Source: Hippopus hippopus (Eukaryota; Mollusca; Bivalvia; Cardiida; Cardiidae). From it: DNA of 64,000 bases. Within the stretch, counting starts at the first letter, position 1; every line of letters starts with the position of its first letter. Shown here piece by piece: positions 29,050 to 39,838 of this stretch. A program made the position numbers and the translations under genes. The stretch spans positions 44,466,311 through 44,530,310 of the forward strand of contig OX328106.1 of assembly GCA_946811185.2 (NCBI GenBank), given 5' to 3'. The notes under the pieces were generated by a model that saw nothing but the letters and a program-made list of their open reading frames with translations, was not told the DNA's origin and ran no database searches.

Positions 29050-29690
29050 AAACTCCTTTTACCTGATCACGTAGGGTTGCTTTTGGACATGGGATTTAAA
29101 TTCACTGTACAACCAAGTTCTATGTACATGTATTTCTAATGAGAACCCCAATGCCTCTTTAGTTGTTGAATTAAATGAATATTACACATTAAACTTGAAA
29201 ATATGCACGTGACCTTATCTGCATCTACGTTTCTATTTTTACTGAATGAAAACACGTGTAGTTCTCAGCACTTGACACTTGATACTCTCTGTACTGTGTC
29301 TTCGAAGCTTCCACAACCGAAGGATTTAGAAATCTTGCTGGTCACCCGCAAAATAAAGAAGAACATGATGGCTCAACAGAGGGTTTAAATGTCAAAAATC
29401 AATTTGACATTTTTTTCACCCATTATGTTGAGTCCGTTTTATCATTCAATTTATCAATCTTGTCCGACCAGATGAAAATATACAAAACTGACAAATTTTG
29501 TAACACGTCAAAGAAGATATTCTAGCTGCCAAAATGTTTCAATGTTATCTTGACTTCATATTTCATTCACAGGGACTCTGTTCTATGGAGTAATGACCTT
29601 TTGACGTAAACACTTTTCAAAATGAAGAAAAAGGCCATAAACATCACTGAAGATTTCAGTTTATAACTATTCAAACAATATAATACGATC
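29050..29690. other. No feature recognised
   Basis: Contains open frames on the plus strand without splice sites or recognisable motifs. Confidence 0.4.
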
Positions 29691-29759
29691 CTTAATCTTG
29701 AGTACTGCGGACAAACTCAGAGCTTTGGCGGTTGGCATAAGAGAACATTGGGTGATCAA

Positions 29760-29912
29760 AATTGAGCAGCGTGTTGTTAGTTCTGGGCTTGCATTCATTC
29801 GATTGGCTAAACCAGCTGGTTTAGCCAATCAGTTTTTTTTTACTTTTAAATTTAGAAAATCTTGGAGAATGGGACAAAGAACATGCGTAAGAATGGTTGG
29901 TAAATACTGAAC
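29760..29912. mobile_element. Family E palindrome
   Basis: Core GATTGGCTAAACCAGCTGGTTTAGCCAATC is a perfect 30-bp palindrome. The right end AAGAATGGTTGGTAAATACTG is intact, the left end degraded. Confidence 0.8.
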
Positions 29913-30224
29913 CTGTGCCTATAATTTGTGTGATCTTTTGGTCAAAGCGTCTATTTAACCGCAACATTTTCGACTTGCTCTATGTGCGCTACTGAGAGAA
30001 AACGTGCCAATTTATTTTTTTTTTCGGCAATCTGAAGGACGAGTATGTTTAAAATAACTTTAAAATAACTCCAAGGCGACAAAGGACACACATCTTCCGT
30101 CAACATTATTTAGTAAGCTTCCTTTAAAAGAATAACAAAGGGAGTCAAAGCCAAGCTCGACTATTTTGATCGACTTCTAGAAAGTTAAACCTCAATTATC
30201 CTCACAGCTGCAAAGCTTACATGC

Positions 30225-30230
30225 TTTATT
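30225..30230 (-). promoter_or_regulatory. Putative poly(A) signal AATAAA
   Basis: Minus-strand AATAAA, 48 nt downstream of the TAG of the candidate exon at 30278. Confidence 0.4.
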
Positions 30231-30277
30231 TTGAAAATCAAAGCAAATAACTTCGATATTTGACATATAACATAAAG

Positions 30278-30455
30278 CTACAACCACATATCTTTAAGTA
30301 ATACATCGATAAGGATTCCTGCTTCTCGATGGATTCGATCCACATCTTGGTTTAATGCTGGATATCTTCTCGAAGCCGATGCATTACCGATGCAGCGTAT
30401 GTATAATTTGTTACGGACTCGTTCAAAATAGTTCAATGAACATGAATATATCTGG
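30278..30455 (-). CDS. Candidate terminal exon, unassigned protein
   Basis: Minus-strand open frame ending TAG at 30280-30278, with AATAAA 48 nt further on. The segment likely to be coding reads LNYFERVRNKLYIRCIGN, then ASRRYPALNQDVDRIHRE and AGILIDVLLKDMWL, a mixed charged and hydrophobic peptide without low complexity. The acceptor is ambiguous (AGs near 30455, 30449 and 30420, each with a poor pyrimidine tract), so the 5' boundary is approximate. The frame continues open upstream through a SINE, which is not part of the protein. I recognise no domain. Its independent poly(A) signal would make it the end of a gene distinct from Slit. Confidence 0.3.
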
Positions 30456-30531
30456 ATCTTCGTTGTAACAAAACTAAAATTCCTCAAAATCCTTTTTGAT
30501 ACACATGATAATGTTATGTATAGAAATAATC

Positions 30532-30718
30532 TCTGACTGATTGTTTGATTGATTGAGTGATGTTTTATGCCGCTTTCAACATTATTTAAGGTCAGGGCTC
30601 TGAGGTGCCTTGCACAAGGACACTCGAACGAAAAACCCAGTGGATCCAGTGATGCTCGAACGTGTGGCCTCCAGGTCATGAGTCCTTCACTTTACCACTT
30701 AGTCACGCCGGACCCCTA
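30532..30718 (-). mobile_element. tRNA-derived SINE, type II, internally deleted
   Basis: Head GGGTCCGGCGTGACTAAGTG, box B region GGCCACACGTTCGAGCATC, 3' domain GTTGAAAGCGGCATAAAACA with (AATC)-like tail. About 45 bp of the body is missing. Confidence 0.85.
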
Positions 30719-30771
30719 CGATAACCTCTGAACCTTTCAAAAGCTGTAACGATCAGAGTCCCCACTGGCTA

Positions 30772-30930
30772 ACCTGAATGGAAACTTTTTGCTATTGACA
30801 AATCTTCTACATGGCAGAGGATTATTCTACACCATAATTTAGCCTGTTGTTAGACAGAATGTATCAATTTTATGCCGCAACTTGCTTGGTATCAAACATT
30901 AAGCCCCCTTTTCCCAGAAGGGCCGCTCAA
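30772..30930 (+). mobile_element. Family C MITE, right part
   Basis: GAAACTTTTTGCTATTGACA, TAGCCTGTTGTTAGACAGAA, TTGCTTGGTAT and CATTAAGCCCCC. Hairpin reduced to GTCCCCACTGGCTAACCTG-like remains. Confidence 0.75.
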
Positions 30931-31179
30931 ATATGAAATGTTTGTATTCCCTATTCAAGCATGAATTTTATATTAAAATCTTTTAACGGATCAATCATCT
31001 TTTCACACAAATTAAGACAACAATAGCTCGACTTAAACACCTCAGATTTTCCAGCCGATTTCCGCTCTACAAAGGCGTAAAGGAGATATATCATGCTAGA
31101 ATCAGTCTGCCATACTCAGCTAATCTAAATTGAATTAGTTTCTGCATGATTACGTATTATTTTCAATCCCTTACACAGT

Positions 31180-31408
31180 TTAGCCATTTACCACACAATT
31201 TTGAGCATTGACGACCTTAAGGTGGAAGGCTTTTGAAAACATTGTGGAAAAAGGAGAAAATGCTGGTAACCAGCATTTTCTCCTTTTCCCACAATGTTTT
31301 CTATTCCTCCAGAGACAAATTTCCACAATTTAAAAGATATTTGATATGTCGTCTGCACATGCTTTGGATTTAGACAAGTCGAAAATGGTGTCGTGTGATA
31401 AATAGTCA
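31180..31408 (+). mobile_element. Family B MITE, full length
   Basis: TAGCCATTTACCACACAATT start, perfect hairpin AAATGCTGGTAACCAGCATTT, right end TCGTGTGATAAATAGTCAA. Confidence 0.87.
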
Positions 31409-31549
31409 AGCCATTACAAAGATAAAAGGATTTTGTTCGTCCGTATAGTAGACAAAGTGAGTGAAAAACATTGTGAGTAAAGGAACTACTTTAAAGGAAG
31501 ACATTATTGCAAACGAGTCTTGAAAGATATTTTCTTCTTTTCAAACTGG

Positions 31550-31778
31550 TTAACTCTTTACACGAAGACAATTTTTTTAGATTTGTTTATTTTAAAAGAA
31601 TGAAAACAGGATTGAATGTGGGTAGAATAATAAGAATTGACTTGAAAAGCGTAGAAAACATTGTAGGAAATAGAGGGGAGGGGAGGCTGGTTACCGGCGT
31701 TTGCTCGTTTCCACAATATTTTCAAAATTTTTCATAAACATGGTTGTTAAAAGTCGGGACTGTTTGGTAAAGGATTAA
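31550..31778 (-). mobile_element. Family B MITE, full length, hairpin mutated
   Basis: TTAACTCTTTACACGAAGAC to TGTTTGGTAAAGGATTAA, 229 bp. The stem has been changed to GAGGCTGGTTACCGGCGTTT. Confidence 0.85.
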
Positions 31779-31784
31779 CTATGT

Positions 31785-32285
31785 ACATGAATTAGCCAGT
31801 ATTCTTAATAGTTACTAAGCCACGAACTAATCACCGAAAAGAACCGTCAGATACTTTGACTGAAGCCACTGGTATCAAATGATTATACAGTCTGACTATG
31901 CATTGAGTGTTAATGAGCAGTGTATATGAAGATCAGCTGGCGGCATCATGAACCATTCTAAATCTCAGTATCTACTTAGCAAGTGGTAGGCATCTAATTG
32001 ACTAACACAGAACGTTTCATCTATTCGGGATCTCTCGCAAAATATTGTGCAGTGCATATCAAAAATGAAATATCACATGCCGAGCAGTCTGATCTCATAA
32101 CATACATATCTCTTTTTCCCTTCTCTCACAAAGTTTAAAGATGTGGCCCGCTGTAGAGACCAGAAAGTCATCTGCACGTGAAATGAGCTGAGGTTCAATC
32201 AGCAAGCTATGTGCCAAGACGAAGAGAAAATATCAAGTTATCTTAGACAAACCGCAAAGTTCATACACACGACACCGCTGTTGAC
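31785..32285. other. No clear feature
   Basis: AGTGTATATGAAGATCAGCT (31918) and GAGCAGTCTGATCTCATAAC (32083) look like dispersed arms of dead family A copies. Otherwise nothing. Confidence 0.4.
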
Positions 32286-32287
32286 TT

Positions 32288-32509
32288 TTAACGCTTATTT
32301 TTCTACATAACTTCAAATTAAACTTTCAACCAGACAGTAAAAAAACTTAAGTTTTACTATTTCAAAGATATTTTTAGAGGGGGTAGGGAAGATATCTCCT
32401 TATCGGACAGTGTAGATCCAAGATCAGACTGCACATTCTGTGCAGTCTGATCATGATCTACACTGCCCGCAATCGGTCAGTGAGTCGCACTAAGCAGCCT
32501 AAGGGTTAA
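32288..32509 (-). mobile_element. Family A MITE, full length
   Basis: 222 bp, TTAACGCTTATTTTTCTACA to CTAAGCAGCCTAAGGGTTAA. Hairpin with two mismatches. Confidence 0.9.
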
Positions 32510-32814
32510 GAATGAACTTTAGACGGTTCAATACCTCGTCTAATTCGATGACTTTAATCAATGAAACAATAGCACAAAATTCAATAACATCCACAAACAA
32601 ATTGACCGCAAACAATTCTCCTTGACTAATACCAAAATCCTTGGGAATGAAACCGGGCCAAACAGTTAATCCATTATTATGCTTTCGTGCCTAATGAAAT
32701 TATCTCGATGGCCTAGAATAAAAGCTATGGTCAATATAACATAGATCTCTAATCTGATTGCATTTCGCTTTTCATTTTGTCCTATGAGAAAATAGTAATT
32801 AGTTAATGTTTATC

Positions 32815-33049
32815 TTTAAACGCTATACCAAACGACAGAATTTTAGACTTGTCCAAATTGAAAGCATTTGCAGATGAAAAAATAAATCTGACCCAGAAAT
32901 TGAAATTTGTCTTAGGAAGAGTAGAAAACATTGTGGGAAAAGGAGAAAATGCTGGTTTCCAGCATTTTTTTTCCACTTTTTCCACAATTTTTTCGGAAGA
33001 CATTTTTCTCGGGGTCGTTATAACTCGAGATTGTGTGGTATAGGGTTAA
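32815..33049 (-). mobile_element. Family B MITE, full length
   Basis: TTAAACGCTATACCAAACGA to GTGTGGTATAGGGTTAA. The hairpin centre reads AATGCTGGTTTCCAGCATT. Abuts the next copy. Confidence 0.88.
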
Positions 33050-33279
33050 TTAACGCTTTGCCACACAACGTAGAGTTTTATCGACTCTGAGGAAAAAGGC
33101 CTTTGAAATTATTGGAGGAAAAGCAGAAAATGCCCATAACAAGCATTTTCTCCTTTTCCCACAAAGTCTTCTACCCATTTACAGACAAACTCAATTATTT
33201 GAGAAAAATTTTATTTGTCGTCTGCAAATTCTTTCAAATTGGACACGTGAGATTCTTTTTCCGTCTGATAAAGAGATAA
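33050..33279 (+). mobile_element. Family B MITE, head-to-head partner
   Basis: TTAACGCTTTGCCACACAAC to CCGTCTGATAAAGAGATAAG. Together with the previous copy it repeats the inverted-dimer arrangement seen at 10640. Confidence 0.85.
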
Positions 33280-33445
33280 GCAACGGAGAAAAATTTATAA
33301 AAACAAAAAGGTAAATTAAAAAAAAACATGTGGCGGACGACTTAGAAAGTCTTACAGTAACATATGGATACGGGTACGCGTAAAGTTTTGAAACATGAGT
33401 ACAGGGTAAAAGATCCTTTTTGCGTAATGTCTTTTTTAACTTACT

Positions 33446-33652
33446 TTAACCCTTAGGCTGCATAGAGCGAGCCCAGGATCTTTTGCGGACACTGTAGATC
33501 AAGATCAGACTGCACAGAATGTGCAGTCTGATCTTGAATTTACAGTGTCCGATAAGGAAATATTTTTTCCCCTAAAGAATTACTTTGAAATAGCAATATT
33601 TGGATTATCACTATCGACTGGAAAGTTGCATTTATTTTATCAAGCAGGTTAA
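33446..33652 (+). mobile_element. Family A MITE, full length
   Basis: 207 bp, TTAACCCTTAGGCTGCATAG to TTATCAAGCAGGTTAA. Perfect hairpin. Confidence 0.92.
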
Positions 33653-33656
33653 TTAA

Positions 33657-33870
33657 TTAACCTTTAATCTGCTGAAGAACTAATATTAAATTTTCAATTC
33701 GATATTATAAACCGAAATTTTGTTATTTCAAATTTATGTTTTGGGGAATAATATCTCCTTATCGGACAGTGTAGATCAAAGATCAGACTGCACGTTCTGT
33801 GCAGTCTGATCTTGGATCTACACTGTCCGCAAAAGGTGAGTGAGTCGCGCTTAGCAGCCTAAAGGGTTAA
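33657..33870 (-). mobile_element. Family A MITE, tail-to-tail partner
   Basis: 214 bp, TTAACCTTTAATCTGCTGAA to AGCAGCCTAAAGGGTTAA. Separated from the previous copy only by TTAA, giving TTAATTAATTAA at the junction. Confidence 0.92.
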
Positions 33871-33874
33871 TTCG

Positions 33875-34415
33875 AAACCACAGACTCTTCTGGATAACAA
33901 TTTCTGAAGAAACTCATCCACTGAAATTTCGAGTCATTGATTGCACCAATTGACCTATCTGTTACTGTTACTTACCAGCCAAGTCTGGCTTCGACACAAA
34001 CAGCTGTCAAAAACGGTCGTGTTTATTGCCAAGTCAGGCGTGATAAAAATTCTCCTTTCCCTCATAGTAAGAAAGTTAACTGGTGACAACCCGAACCATC
34101 CGTATTTATGAATACTTTGGAATTCTAGGAAATTCGACAGTTACAAGGCGTGTGAAAACAGACATATAAGAAGAAAGTTTACATGTGAATTAAAAACAAT
34201 TGCTACATCCTCTGCGTGTTTCCTTTGAGGAAAATTGACTAAATCAAGAAGTAGCACATTGCACAGCAGACGTGATAACAAGGAGAGATATCGACCGATA
34301 AGCCATGTCTATGAAAACAGGCTGGATGATCCAGAATCGATATTTATCTATTTCTGTGATATGTCATAGATCACCCGTCTACAGTGAAAACAGAGCCTTT
34401 GTGCACCTGCTTCAT
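33875..34415. other. No feature recognised
   Basis: A possible 28-nt segment between GACAG and GTAAGTAAC on the minus strand (about 33974-34002) is too short to judge. Confidence 0.4.
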
Positions 34416-34418
34416 ATC

Positions 34419-34682
34419 TGAGACATACTCTGTGAAAAGAGGGCTCAATGCTTCTACAAAAAGTATCGACACAGGTCAGCCTGCGCAGTCCGCGCAGGCT
34501 GTCCTGGGTCGAAACTTTTTGCTGTTGGTCACTTTTTGCATGTCAAAGAACCAGTTTGCCATGCATGCTTCAGCCGGTTGTTAGACAAAATAGACTTTAT
34601 GGATCCAGATTTATGAGATGATTTGCTTGGTATAATGCATAAGGTATTTGCATTAAACCTGCTTTTTCCAGATCATGGCTCA
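34419..34682 (+). mobile_element. Family C MITE, full length
   Basis: 264 bp, TGAGACATACTCTGTGAAAA to CCAGATCATGGCTCA. Hairpin GGTCAGCCTGCGCAGTCCGC. Confidence 0.92.
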
Positions 34683-34689
34683 AGTTTGC

Positions 34690-34950
34690 AAGTTTGAACG
34701 TCGTTTTTGCCGCTTTCACAGTAACTTAGTCATATCACTTCCAGTAGAATAATTATGATGAAAGCTTGTAATATTCACGTTTTTTTGGTTTTTATCGAAA
34801 TACGTTTCCTCAAAAAGTTTAGTAATAAAGGTATAAATTTCAATTGACGTTACAATCCCTGATATCCAGGCTGGAATTTCTTTTACCAGTACTTCAGGCA
34901 ATATTCTTCCCAAGCCACCGGCTGCTATATTTTTGTAATGCAACTGTATC
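34690..34950 (-). mobile_element. SINE with internal insertion, type I
   Basis: AACGTCGTTTTTGCCGCTTT and TAACTTAGTCATATCAC (3' domain), then unrelated sequence (about 34742-34865), then ACCAGTACTTCAGGCAATAT and CCAAGCCACCGGCTGCTATA from the SINE body. No head. Confidence 0.65.
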
Positions 34951-35157
34951 CTTGTCAAATCTACTCATTTAGGCGTCGGAAGAAAAAAAAAAATAGTGTA
35001 ACCCATTAACCACCACAACCACCAGAGGTAGCTTTGCCTGCACAGTAGAGAAAGTGCAGCGTGCACAGAACACGCAGACTATGAAGTCAGCACTTCAATA
35101 TAGACTGCTAAGCGCGACTCCTTGATTGTGGTCTTGCAAACACTGTAGATCAAGTTC

Positions 35158-35362
35158 AAGGTCCGTATTTACCAACCATTCTTAAGATCATCCTTAGTTT
35201 TATTCTCAAGAATTTTCTAAATTTTAAAGTTACACAACCTCTGATTGGCTAAACCATTGGGGTTAGCCATTCAGAAGTTGTGTTAGTTTCAAATTTAGAA
35301 CAAGTAAGATGTAAAGAATGGGAAAGTTCTTAAGAGTGGTTGGTGAATACGGAGCGAAATTT
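35158..35362. mobile_element. Family E palindrome, full length
   Basis: AAGGTCCGTATTTACCAACC to GAGTGGTTGGTGAATACGGA. Inner arms AGTTACACAACCTCTGATTG GCTAAACCA and the mirror. Confidence 0.85.
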
Positions 35363-35535
35363 TTCTGGCAAAAAGAATCTTGACTGCACAGAGCGTAATT
35401 TTTTCTGGCATAAAGAATCTTGACATGCAATTTTGTGTTTTTACCAAAAGTTTGGAAAATCTATGTAATTAACTAGTATATAGCAATGTAAAATTATGAC
35501 AAAAATTGCCTCTTTATTGGCAGTAAAATTACGTT

Positions 35536-35715
35536 TAAGCCATACTCTATGAAAAAGGGAACTTAATGCATCCGCACGTTTTCCGCATGTGTAAAGGACC
35601 ATCTAACCTCATGATTCAGTCTGTTGTTAGACAAAATGGATTTTATGAATCCAGAATTATGTTATGATCTGTTTTGAATAATGCATCACGGAAATCCATT
35701 ATACACCGTTTTAAC
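35536..35715 (+). mobile_element. Family C MITE lacking its hairpin
   Basis: TTAAGCCATACTCTATGAAA, ATGCATCCGCACGTTTTCCG directly joined to CATGTGTAAAGGACCATCTA: the whole hairpin has been excised. Right half intact to ATTATACACC. Confidence 0.82.
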
Positions 35716-35923
35716 TTTTACCACGTCATAGACGACACCAGAAGCCTTTGTGGACAGTGTAGATCAAGATCAGACTGCACATAACGTGCAGTCTGATCTC
35801 TGATCTACGCTGTCCACTGCTTTTTTCTGGATTATAACTGAACTGTCTCTTGATCCTGCAGCACAAATGTATTTGTAGCCTTTGAGAAAATGCAATTAAT
35901 TTATTTAGTAATGAAAGAGTTAA
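35711..35923 (+). mobile_element. Family A MITE, subfamily A2, full length
   Basis: 213 bp, TTAACTTTTACCACGTCATA to TTTAGTAATGAAAGAGTTAA. Hairpin GGACAGTGTAGATCAAGATC/GATCTCTGATCTACGCTGTCC. Confidence 0.9.
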
Positions 35924-35929
35924 CTCGGA

Positions 35930-36510
35930 ATGGTTCTTTTATTTTTGCCCTTGAAAAGTCACTCAGTTTTGGCGGTGAAAGGGTAAAATGCGTAATATCT
36001 TTTCATGACCAATCTATCATCAAATTGCGTTCGTAAACTCATTTGTTGTACTTAATCACTGAAATCTGTTATCTGAGGGTTGACCCTTTTGTTCCTGAGA
36101 TCACCCCTCTTGTCTGTATTACGTTGTGGGTTGACCCACATGTTCCTGGGTGGTAAACCACTAGAGAATGATTTGTTAGCTCTTGAAAGAAAGAAATCTC
36201 AAGCAGAAGAATTGAAAAAAAAAAAAATCATGTAAAATACAGATAAGTCCAAATTCAAGAAATATTCATGGAGAAATTGCTAGCAATCTATAATTTCTTT
36301 GCGAACAGTTACTCTTTTTGCCTCAATGTTGTCAAAGTGATGTGACGCAATACGGAAGATGCTGACTGTAGACTGTCGTGAATTATGCATTAGAACGCTA
36401 AATAAAAGCAATATACTGGACGTTTTTAATCATGATAAAGATTCCAATATATTGCATTTTCCTGGCTCTTCCGATTAGAATCTATAATCTATATATCAGA
36501 ATATTTCACA
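35930..36510. other. Short local duplication, otherwise unassigned
   Basis: GGGTTGACCCTTTTGTTCCTG (36077) and GGGTTGACCCACATGTTCCTG (36129) form a short direct repeat. Nothing else. Confidence 0.45.
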
Positions 36511-36514
36511 AAAA

Positions 36515-36575
36515 TGCAGATGCAAGATCAGACTCCGCGTTCTTTGAAATTCTGATCTTTGATCCACACTTTTTG
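36515..36575. mobile_element. Family A core, diverged
   Basis: GATGCAAGATCAGACTCCGC then TTCTGATCTTTGATCCACAC. Loop decayed. Confidence 0.55.
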
Positions 36576-36657
36576 CGAAATTAAATAAAGTTGTGCCATA
36601 CATGCTAAGGGTGAGGTATAGTTGCAGGTCAGTTGGTGAATTCATCTCGGTTTTCAT

Positions 36658-36885
36658 TTAACCCTTTATCACAAAATCCCAACTTTTAACAACCCTGAGA
36701 AAGAAGCCTTTTGAAAACATTGTGGGAAAAGGAGAAAATGCTGGTAACCAGCATTTTCTCCTTTTTCCACAAAGTTTTCTACTCTTCCCAAAACAAATTT
36801 CCATTTTCCAGTCACTTTTACTTTGTCTTCTGCAAATGCACCAATTTGGACTAGCCTAAAATTTTGTCATTTGGTAAAGAGTTAA
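36658..36885 (+). mobile_element. Family B MITE, full length
   Basis: 228 bp, TTAACCCTTTATCACAAAAT to TCATTTGGTAAAGAGTTAA. Perfect hairpin. Confidence 0.92.
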
Positions 36886-36987
36886 ATGAAACAGATCTTG
36901 GCATGTGATATTGCAGAAGTGGAGTTTAGGTTCAGGGTGGCATGGTGCAAGCTCTCATTTTATCTTCCTATACCGTGCAACCGCGCA

Positions 36988-37070
36988 TACTATTATTATT
37001 ATTATTATTTATCATTGTTATTATTATTGTTATTATTATTATTACAATTATTATCATTATTATTGGCGTT
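36988..37070. repeat. (TAT)n microsatellite
   Basis: Imperfect ATT/TAT trinucleotide tract of about 80 bp. It produces Ile/Tyr/Leu-rich spurious frames. Confidence 0.95.
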
Positions 37071-37079
37071 GTTGTTCAT

Positions 37080-37665
37080 GTAGATGTCTTTGTTGTTTTA
37101 TTGTTGTTGATCAGGTTCGGGATTAACAGAACCATTCAAATGGAAAAGCAAGAGGCAAATTCGACGGAAGCCATGCTGCAAGTTCAAATACTCTCAAAGC
37201 AGCTCTTCTACAAACTTGTATTGATAGAAATATAATGCATCGTCCTCCTCGCTCCCAATGCCGGGTTTATCTCGACGAAAAAAAAAATAAATAAATTTCA
37301 ACAAAAAGTAGAAAAAAAGGGGGGATTAATTCCACTTTGCCACCCACGGCGTTTAGGAAGAACTTATCAAAGATCGGAGCATATTGACAAGTTGATCTAG
37401 TATTTCAATCCCGTTAGGTTTGTTAATGTGGTCGTATTTTATCGGGACCGAATCAGATTAGAGAACACTGAGCAACGTAATTAGTCAATATTGTGCATAA
37501 ATTGCAAAAAAAATCCGATATCTGCTCCTCACAAATCAGACTGCACGCATTTGTAATCAAATCTCGAACGGTACTATCTGATCCATATCCAGTTCTTCAA
37601 GGTTTTCCACGCTCTTCGAAGTTAACCAATTAATCTACAAAGTGGCGGACATGTGCACTTTCTAA
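37080..37665. other. No clear feature
   Basis: Includes an A-rich tract at 37278-37320 and one possible lone family A arm (CAAATCAGACTGCACGCATT, 37533). Confidence 0.4.
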
Positions 37666-37671
37666 GTCATT

Positions 37672-37768
37672 GCAAGTTGTAACTTTGGAAAATGCTTTGG
37701 GGAAAGGACCATTTGCTTATCACAAAAATTTGATCCTTTCCACAATATTTTCCATACCGTCGAAAAAT
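37672..37768. mobile_element. Family B remnant
   Basis: AAAGGACCATTTGCTTATC...GATCCTTTCCACAATATTTTCC. Core replaced. Confidence 0.45.
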
Positions 37769-37818
37769 CATATTTTTCTTTCCTTCATTTTTTTTTTGTC
37801 CTTTGTGATACTTGAAAA

Positions 37819-38082
37819 CGAGTCGTTTCTGGAAAAAAGGGGGTTTAATGCATCTGCGTGATGCATTTAACTAAGCAAGTCGTTACAAACTAATGGATGC
37901 ATAAAAGACATTTTTCATAACAACAAATTGGATCATGAGGTAGTACTGTCCTTGAACATGCAGAAAAATTAACCAACAGCAAAAAGTTTCGACCCATGTC
38001 AGCCTGCGCGAACTGCGCAGGCTGACATGGGTCGATACTTTTTGTAAATACATTAAACCTCCTTTTCACAGAGAATGACTCA
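37819..38082 (-). mobile_element. Family C MITE, full length
   Basis: 264 bp, CGAGTCGTTTCTGGAAAAAA to CACAGAGAATGACTCA. Hairpin GACCCATGTCAGCCTGCGCG and mirror. Confidence 0.9.
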
Positions 38083-38156
38083 AATACTTGGTCTGGTAAA
38101 GAGTTTAAAAAGAGTGCACTTACCCACAATGTCACAGGTGTATTCGCGTAATAACC

Positions 38157-38378
38157 TGCAACCCTTTACCGAACAATACCGTATTCCTCCGGAGGAAAAC
38201 TTTCGAAAACATTGTAGGAAAAGAAGAAAATGCTGGTAACCAGCATTTTCTTCTTCTCCCACAATGTTTTCCACCTTTTCAGGGACAGTATCCTTCAGTT
38301 GAGTTACATTCAAATTGTCGTCTGCAAATGCTTTCAATTTGGATACCTCTAAAATTTTGTCGTCTGATGTAGAGTTAA
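38157..38378 (+). mobile_element. Family B MITE, full length
   Basis: ACCCTTTACCGAACAATACC to CGTCTGATGTAGAGTTAA. Hairpin arms AAAAGAAGAAAATGCTGGTA and mirror; compensated changes (GAAGAA/TTCTTC) keep the stem paired. Confidence 0.88.
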
Positions 38379-38577
38379 GACACGCAAATGTACTTCTTTG
38401 ATTTTTTTTTTTTTGAACAACGAAATAAATGCGATAAGATATTGAATTCACAAAAATTAGTCATATAAATATGTGAGGTGTTTAAAAATACATGAAAGTC
38501 TTTGAAAAGGACCAAGGTACAGTGTAATATGAGACAAAGGCACGCATAATGAACTGAAAAGGGGACAAGGATAAATA

Positions 38578-38642
38578 AGACAGACAGACAGCGTGAATAC
38601 AGGGAGAGAGCGAGAGACAGACAGAGAGAGAGAGAGAGAGAG

Positions 38643-38679
<37 letters not shown>

Positions 38680-38695
38680 AAGGGAGAGAAGGGGG
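38578..38695. repeat. (GA)n-rich microsatellite
   Basis: Long GAGA tract with GACA and GAAA interruptions. Confidence 0.93.
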
Positions 38696-38879
38696 TCCCA
38701 CGGACACAGGCAGAAATACTAGGAGATTGGAAAAAAGGGCGAGGGAAAATCGGGAGTTGGAAAAAGCCAAGGACAGAATAATAGCAGGAATAGAGCCAGC
38801 CTGTCTAAAACTGACAAGCGGGCAAACAGATAGACAGACAGACACATAGGACATGAAGAAGGCGGACAAAAAGGTATGC

Positions 38880-39230
38880 ATAACTAAAACGAAAACAAGT
38901 GAGTAACAGTCCCTTTGTTTCGTGATTTAGCAGCAGTAAAATTTTTTCTGCTTGCACAAAAATGTAACACAAAATAACATGAAAAAGAACTTGATTATAC
39001 CAAGTACTTGGCTGTAGTTAGACAGTGAAATATGTGAACTTTCAAGGTAAAACTTAAGATCATGTAAACAGATGTAAATAATTAAACCAGTGTTCTTATT
39101 TATGAGCACGATCGACCGCTCCATTTATTTGCTTTCCTGAGTACATTATTCACAATTAACTTTTTTTTCTTCTCCGAAATGATATACTGCATTTACGTAT
39201 TACGTAGTTTGTGCATTAGGACCAAACCAC
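38880..39230. other. No feature recognised
   Basis: AT-rich, no repeat member, no splice-bounded frame. Confidence 0.45.
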
Positions 39231-39232
39231 TG

Positions 39233-39422
39233 TTAACTTTTTCCTTACTGTAGACGACACCAGATGCTTTTGTTGTGTAGAACGTGCAGTCTGATCTTTG
39301 ATCTACTCTGTCCACTACTTTATCTTAGACCAAGGCCAAAGTGTCTCTACATTTTGCAGGGGAAGTACATTTTATAGCCAATGAAAAAGTGTATATTATT
39401 TACTTGGCAGTGAAAGAGCTAA
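39233..39422 (+). mobile_element. Family A MITE, subfamily A2, one hairpin arm deleted
   Basis: TTAACTTTTTCCTTACTGTA start; GCTTTTGTTGTGTAGAACGT shows the first arm collapsed. Right half to GCAGTGAAAGAGCTAA. Confidence 0.82.
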
Positions 39423-39424
39423 GC

Positions 39425-39835
39425 ATAAAAGTGCCAAATAAACCCAAAGGACTGTTCCAGTCCAGAAATTTTACCAAAACGATTGCAATTTCGAGGTTTC
39501 TCTTTTACAGAGTGTCTCAGAGAAGCGACAGTACTTATTTGAATCGATAACTCTATTTTCATCAGATATGACGTCATCGTGCTGATTTGAATATTTATCC
39601 ACATAACCGAAGAGTGTTACTGATCATGTGACATACCAAAGTGTCTTTCTGAAATTCTCGTGGCAAATCGAAATATGCTTCAAAAGGCCACGTAGCCCAT
39701 GAAGAAAACATCTGTGATTTTCTTTTTTTTACACTTTGGCCGTTCTCCTTTACTAATAGTTCAAGTGCCGTTACTTAATTCAATGATGAATAATTCTTGA
39801 AGTTTGTGTGAGTTTTGCAAAAATATGAGTAGTCC
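39425..39835. other. No feature recognised
   Basis: Short shared phrase with 2822-2870 (ATCAGATATGACGTCATCGT GCTGATTTGAAT), suggesting one more low-copy dispersed repeat of unknown extent. Confidence 0.45.
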
Positions 39836-39838
39836 CCT

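Noticed and set aside
32803..33043. Open frames in both directions with matching peptides (ENIVGKGENAGYQHFL-type), recurring at many loci
   Set aside because: These are translations of the family B hairpin, which is why the same peptide appears on both strands.
36886..37235. Open frames rich in Ile/Tyr/Leu
   Set aside because: Caused by a trinucleotide microsatellite.
38115..38146. 32-nt minus-strand segment between TTGCAG and GTAAGTG
   Set aside because: Too short, no homology, and it adjoins a family B end that supplies part of the apparent signal.
38375..38881. 168-codon minus-strand frame rich in Ser/Leu
   Set aside because: Driven by a (GA)n microsatellite and flanks. No motif or splice support.
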